Of a DNA stretch of 63,010 nucleotides, positions 59,986-63,010 are shown piece by piece. The translations under genes were made by a program, and so were the position numbers. Origin of the DNA: a virus. The notes under the pieces were generated by a model. That model saw only the letters and a program-made list of their open reading frames with translations, did not search any database and was not told where the DNA came from. The stretch spans positions 1 to 63,010 of IMG/VR virus record IMGVR_UViG_3300044638_001695; one strand, given 5' to 3'. Position 1 is the stretch's first letter. Each line of letters opens with the position of its first letter.

Positions 59986-60221
59986 AAGAACTCGAACAGA
60001 AGTGGACTAACGATATCGCCGCCTTGCTAGTCGGCAAAAAGATCACCAAGGTACGCTACATGACCGAGGCAGAGCGGGACGAGATCGGATGGTACGCCCG
60101 TCCGATTGTGATCGTATTGGATGACGGCACAGCACTATACCCAAGCCGAGACGATGAAGGTAACGATGCAGGATCAATCTTTACCAACAACGATTCACTT
60201 CCAACTATCCCTGTTTTTTGA
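59982..60221 (+). CDS. conserved small phage protein, 79 aa
   Basis: The pattern KWTNDIAALLVGKKITKVRY, MTEAERDEIGWYARPIVIVL, DDGTALYPSRDDEGNDAG is found in many phages and is often annotated only as hypothetical. A compact alpha/beta fold is likely. Confidence 0.72.
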   Translation: MKELEQKWTNDIAALLVGKKITKVRYMTEAERDEIGWYARPIVIVLDDGTALYPSRDDEGNDAGSIFTNNDSLPTIPVF

Positions 60222-60230
60222 GAGGCAAGC

Positions 60231-60509
60231 ATGAGCGAATTTTATATAGACGATAGCCAATTCAACGGACTGGACAGCGATGCACCAGACCAAGGGATAA
60301 TCATTGAGGCGCTGAAAGATGTTGCTGACAAGCTAGATTCTGAGGGCGTGTGGTGCTGTAAAGGCAACTATCAAATGCACTTTTGGAGTGATGAAGAAAA
60401 ACCACAAACAATATTCTCTAACGCCTTTGTCCTATCAAATCCTGACGATCCAAACGACTCAACCACAGAAAACTATTCCTATTACTTTGAGATCAAGAGA
60501 GCATCATGA
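60231..60509 (+). CDS. small acidic protein, 92 aa
   Basis: ATG follows AGAGGCAAGC. The product is acidic and polar, with CCKGNYQMHFWSDEEKP in the middle. No family recognised. ATGA overlap with the next gene. Confidence 0.62.
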   Translation: MSEFYIDDSQFNGLDSDAPDQGIIIEALKDVADKLDSEGVWCCKGNYQMHFWSDEEKPQTIFSNAFVLSNPDDPNDSTTENYSYYFEIKRAS

Positions 60510-60745
60510 AAACAAACCTAGAACTAGCGCAAGACTTTGCCATCGAGCAATGCCTATCCGACTACCCACCAGAGGCTACCTACGCAGAGATATACGAGTG
60601 GATAGAGAATGGCACAGAGGACGAGGACGGCAGTCGGTTAGTCACGCCTTGGGAGCCGCTCGAATACTGCGACATATTGCACATCATGGACAACATGGTC
60701 AGCGCAGTCGCAAGGCTATTAGACAAACATAAATTGTCGAGTTAG
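60506..60745 (+). CDS. small acidic helical protein, 79 aa
   Basis: Start KTNLELAQDFAIEQCLSDYP, acidic centre (WIENGTEDEDG) and a C-terminal helix. It ends just before the third operator. No family recognised. Confidence 0.62.
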   Translation: MKTNLELAQDFAIEQCLSDYPPEATYAEIYEWIENGTEDEDGSRLVTPWEPLEYCDILHIMDNMVSAVARLLDKHKLSS

Positions 60746-60758
60746 CAAAAAGCTATTC

Positions 60759-60781
60759 ACACTGTAACAATGTTATAGTGT
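60759..60781 (+). promoter_or_regulatory. 23-bp palindromic operator with embedded -10 box, copy 3
   Basis: ACACTGTAACA-A-TGTTATAGTGT. TATAGT at 60774-60779 is the probable -10 box, giving a start near 60787 and a 40-base leader to the gene at 60827. No strong -35. It divides the small-gene operon into an upstream and a downstream part. Confidence 0.75.
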
Positions 60782-60826
60782 AATATAACAGATGAGCGAG
60801 TGCTTAACTATGTCAGTGGAGATGCT

Positions 60827-61012
60827 ATGAAAAACTACGAAGTAACATTGATCGCAACAGTACGGAAGGTTATCCCTGTGAGAGCTAATGATGGTAACGA
60901 GGCGATGGATATTGCCGCAGAAGAGATAACCTCTGGTGATATAGACCTAAGTGACTGGGAGGTTCTTGAAATTGGCGTTGATGACGCAGAGGAAACTTAT
61001 GAAGAAGACTAA
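60827..61012 (+). CDS. KxYxVTxxA-family small protein 2, 61 aa
   Basis: ATG 60827 follows GTGGAGATGCT; a GTG at 60800 is less likely. KNYEVTLIATVRKVIPVRAN, then a helix with GNEAMDIAAEEI and an acidic tail. It is a paralogue of the protein at 59108. First gene after the third operator. Confidence 0.65.
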   Translation: MKNYEVTLIATVRKVIPVRANDGNEAMDIAAEEITSGDIDLSDWEVLEIGVDDAEETYEED

Positions 61013-61142
61013 TCCAATACATGTGGTCAAGCCGCTAACAATGTTTACGCTTAAGCAAGTGGCTACTAGACCTAGATGCCTAGATATTCTCACTATGCCT
61101 AGCCGTATGGGCGGCGCATTGTTCTACCCAAAGGAGATTTAA
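60999..61142 (+). CDS. small basic protein, 47 aa
   Basis: ATG 60999 follows GAGGAAACTT and overlaps the previous gene by 14 bases. The product is basic (NPIHVVKPLTMFTLKQVATR). Its stop abuts the next ATG. Small size limits confidence. Confidence 0.5.
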   Translation: MKKTNPIHVVKPLTMFTLKQVATRPRCLDILTMPSRMGGALFYPKEI

Positions 61143-61361
61143 ATGACGGTGAAAGTAAAGATCGGTTCAGCATATGAACCTAAGTGGTTCGAACGCCGCT
61201 ACACCCAAGGTACTTATTCGGCTAAGAACATACCACCCTGCGAGGAAACAGCGTGGCTACAGAACGCCATGCTAGGCACATACAAACCTAAGATTCGGCA
61301 TAAGGCTATTTTGTTTCTGATTGGATCCGCTGTGGGGATCTACTGTTTAGCCTATCTATGA
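61143..61361 (+). CDS. membrane protein with one C-terminal helix, 72 aa
   Basis: A polar N-part (SAYEPKWFERRYTQGTYSAK) and a C-terminal membrane helix (AILFLIGSAVGIYCLAYL). It should be tail-anchored in the inner membrane. The stop overlaps the next gene as ATGA, also a membrane peptide. Confidence 0.6.
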   Translation: MTVKVKIGSAYEPKWFERRYTQGTYSAKNIPPCEETAWLQNAMLGTYKPKIRHKAILFLIGSAVGIYCLAYL

Positions 61362-61462
61362 CAAACATACTGCTAGCTTTTGCTGTCGTGACTAGATCAA
61401 TCCTGTTAGTAGGATTGGTTACTGCGCTCATCATATGGCTATCACTAAAGATCGGAGATTGA
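61358..61462 (+). CDS. single-pass membrane peptide, 34 aa
   Basis: ATGA overlap. Nearly all hydrophobic (LLVGLVTALIIWLSLKIGD). It should cross the inner membrane once. Paired with the tail-anchored protein before it. Function unknown. Confidence 0.55.
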   Translation: MTNILLAFAVVTRSILLVGLVTALIIWLSLKIGD

Positions 61463-61463
61463 A

Positions 61464-61754
61464 ATGAAGAGACTAATCGTTGGGGCTTTACTGATTGTCG
61501 CATCAACCGCATACGCTGAAACATGGCGTACACCTAACACTAACGGCGGCTACATCGTCATTACTAGCAGAGACTGTCCAGAGTATCCGAACAAAGGACT
61601 GCGCTCAGGATATACATACATTCAAGGCGGCAGGACGCTGACATTTTGTTGGGCATTCATTGATGGAATGATTAAAGCTCTATACAAAGACGGGACTGAG
61701 TATATGTACAACCCCGCAAACTTTGAGAAGATTCCGGCAGGGAGACAAGGATGA
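61464..61754 (+). CDS. secreted protein, 96 aa
   Basis: A signal peptide with AYA cut (KRLIVGALLIVASTAYAE), then a beta-rich body with two cysteines (SRDCPEYPNKGL and TFCWAFIDGM) and GTEYMYNPANFEKI. This pattern is common in phages of Proteobacteria. The product should reach the periplasm. Function unknown. Confidence 0.7.
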   Translation: MKRLIVGALLIVASTAYAETWRTPNTNGGYIVITSRDCPEYPNKGLRSGYTYIQGGRTLTFCWAFIDGMIKALYKDGTEYMYNPANFEKIPAGRQG

Positions 61755-61975
61755 ACAGGGACATGAGGGACTACAAACAGCTATTGAGGGTGCTAGAGAA
61801 CGGCTACATGATGACTCATGATGAAATGAAACAGGTGGCAGAGATCATTAAGGTGCTGAAGGCTGACGCAGATAGGTATCGTTGGCTTAATCGTTCAACA
61901 GCCCAGTTGTTTATGGTGACTGACAAAGAGATGGACGAGCAGGTTGACCGAGCGATGAACGGGGGGCGGGAATGA
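61751..61975 (+). CDS. conserved small phage protein, 74 aa
   Basis: Helical and charged. The DADRYRWLNRSTAQLFMVTD segment, with EMDEQVDRAM, is a motif in many small phage proteins (ead/Ea22-like tails). ATGA overlap on both sides. Function unknown. Confidence 0.68.
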   Translation: MNRDMRDYKQLLRVLENGYMMTHDEMKQVAEIIKVLKADADRYRWLNRSTAQLFMVTDKEMDEQVDRAMNGGRE

Positions 61976-62082
61976 ACGAAGGATTTATAACTTTTATATT
62001 TTTTATTGTCTGGTCGGTCGGCATCTTTAACCTTGGGTGCTATGTCGGTGAGCGGGATGCGAAAGAGGAGATGCAAAGATGA
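61972..62082 (+). CDS. single-pass membrane peptide, 36 aa
   Basis: ATGA overlap. One hydrophobic helix (FITFIFFIVWSVGIFNLGCY) and a charged C-tail (GERDAKEEMQR). Expected in the inner membrane. Third of four such peptides in this operon. Confidence 0.55.
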   Translation: MNEGFITFIFFIVWSVGIFNLGCYVGERDAKEEMQR

Positions 62083-62303
62083 ACGAACGAATCAAAGCGC
62101 TTGCTGAACAGGCGGGGTTATGGCCTGCTGTTACCGATGTATTCCCAAAAGAACTTGAACACTTTGCAGAGCTAGTTCTTCAAAACTACGCTAGTCAATT
62201 GATAACTGACGCAGAACAAGCAAGGAAAGATGAGCGTGAGGCGTGTGCGAGGTTGTGTGATAAATATCAGGCAGAAACGATCAGAGCAAGGGGTAGGAAA
62301 TGA
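62079..62303 (+). CDS. small helical phage protein, 74 aa
   Basis: Start NERIKALAEQAGLWPAVTDV and the end ACARLCDKYQAETIRARGRK form a pattern known from many phages of Proteobacteria, and contain two cysteines. ATGA overlap on both sides. Function unknown. Confidence 0.7.
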   Translation: MNERIKALAEQAGLWPAVTDVFPKELEHFAELVLQNYASQLITDAEQARKDEREACARLCDKYQAETIRARGRK

Positions 62304-62428
62304 ATTATGAATCCGTTGTGTTTGCTTTATCTACTTTTTTGATTTTTGCTTCGGTGTTTGCGGGCATTGTCTATTGTTTGATTCTGATTAAAGAACTGTG
62401 GCAAAAACACCGTGGGGGAAAAAGATGA
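62300..62428 (+). CDS. single-pass membrane peptide, 42 aa
   Basis: ATGA overlap. A long hydrophobic helix (VVFALSTFLIFASVFAGIVY) and a basic tail (KHRGGKR). Expected with the tail in the cytoplasm. It could be an early membrane or superinfection factor; nothing decides it. Confidence 0.55.
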   Translation: MNYESVVFALSTFLIFASVFAGIVYCLILIKELWQKHRGGKR

Positions 62429-62604
62429 ACGATATTTTTTTAGTTGTTCGGGCGCTCAAAGAAGTAGTGAGCGAGCCGCATTGGTATGACGTTGACTGCG
62501 TTGACGAGGGTTACCGAGCCGCTCTTAGGCTAGAGCAGTTAAAGCCTGTGATGGTCTTGTCAACAGGAACAAAACTCTACGCACTAGACGAGGAGACGAA
62601 ATGA
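62425..62604 (+). CDS. small phage protein, 59 aa
   Basis: ATGA overlap sets the start. The product is helical with an acidic centre (VDCVDEGYRAALRLEQLKPV). No family recognised. Confidence 0.6.
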   Translation: MNDIFLVVRALKEVVSEPHWYDVDCVDEGYRAALRLEQLKPVMVLSTGTKLYALDEETK

Positions 62605-63010
62605 GCCGTGAAATTATGCAGCAAGCGTTGGCTAAGTTTGAAAGCCTGTGGGAGATTGGCATTGATGCTGTTTATAAGGTTGAGTTACTTCCTGAGATTC
62701 GCGCCCTACGCCAAGCCATCGAGCAAGCAGAGAAGCAAGAGCCTGTGGCGTGGATGGTTCGTGATTCTATTGATGGCTCTTGGTATCCGTGCGCTTTTGA
62801 AAACCCAGCAGGAGCAATTAAAGGTGAGAGTAAACCTCTATATGCCGTACCACAACAAGCAGAGAAACAAGAACCCATAGCTTGGATGGTTTACACGCTA
62901 GACGGTGCATCAGCATTTGTGACAGATAATCCAAATGATTTTACAGAATTGCACAGTTGTTTTGCACTCTACACCGCACCACCACGCAAAGAATGGGTCG
63001 GGCTGACGGA
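62601..63010 (+). CDS. EPVAW-repeat phage protein, N-terminal part (continues at 1-251)
   Basis: ATG 62601 after GAGGAGACGA, overlapping the previous stop. The frame is open to the last base and is the same frame that continues at 1-251, giving about 177 residues. An N-terminal helix (EIRALRQAIEQAEKQ) is followed by two repeats that begin EPVAWM and EPIAWM. The short AEKQEP motif recurs in DNA as nearly equal copies. Confidence 0.85.
   Translation, partial: MSREIMQQALAKFESLWEIGIDAVYKVELLPEIRALRQAIEQAEKQEPVAWMVRDSIDGSWYPCAFENPAGAIKGESKPLYAVPQQAEKQEPIAWMVYTLDGASAFVTDNPNDFTELHSCFALYTAPPRKEWVGLT
62884..63010. repeat. terminal direct repeat, copy 2
   Basis: Second copy of the 127-base end overlap. 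Removing one copy leaves a 62,883-bp circle. It lies wholly inside the coding sequence that starts at 62601 and continues at 1-251. Confidence 0.95.

Overview
The window is a complete tailed-phage genome recovered as a circular contig. Bases 1-127 are repeated exactly as 62884-63010, and one gene reads through that junction in frame, so the unit length is 62,883 bp. The virion genes point to a short-tailed (podovirus-like) phage of a Gram-negative host. There is a P22-type portal of 795 residues, a gp4-like adaptor, a gp10-like tail protein, a Mu/HK97-type capsid protein, a scaffold, several huge internal-virion-type proteins, and no tail tube, sheath or tape measure. The host is not proven. 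Proteobacterial, perhaps Burkholderiales-like freshwater, is a guess from the style of the small genes.

Layout. (1) 55625-63010 continuing into 1-1835, plus strand: about 42 very small, tightly overlapping genes, mostly unknown, with an ArdC-N-like protein, secreted peptides, one-helix membrane peptides, wHTH-like proteins and tandem paralogues. (2) 1788-5322, minus strand: Toprim primase, superfamily 2 helicase, ParB-like protein and a small unknown. (3) 5323-6282: a 960-base non-coding region packed with hairpins, the best candidate here for a large structured RNA, ending in two terminators. (4) 6283-6744 minus: RuvC-like resolvase. (5) 6821-12132 plus: recombination operon (PD-(D/E)XK exonuclease, ERF annealing protein, SSB-like protein, RHH protein, HNH protein, PAPS-reductase-like protein). 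(6) 55286 down to 12129, minus strand: the late genes in the order terminase, portal, GroES, scaffold, capsid, connector and tail genes, fibres, lysis, tail, internal proteins, and last a 2562-residue polyvalent protein.

How it works together. No DNA polymerase, RNA polymerase or integrase is recognisable. Replication must borrow the host polymerase while the phage supplies primase, helicase, SSB-like protein, annealing protein, exonuclease and resolvase. Late proteins package DNA through terminase and portal into a capsid helped by a phage GroES. Lysis uses a three-segment holin, several small membrane proteins and a GH108 endolysin. Three homing-type nucleases sit inside the virion operon.

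The most unusual features are regulatory or architectural: two perfect canonical parS sites (55331, 55480) beside the terminase without any parA; three copies of a 23-bp palindrome that each contain a -10 box and face the same way to their gene; a leader hairpin that masks the ribosome site of a LexA-like wHTH gene; the hairpin-rich RNA region; and a shared C-terminal tag on consecutive small virion-region proteins.
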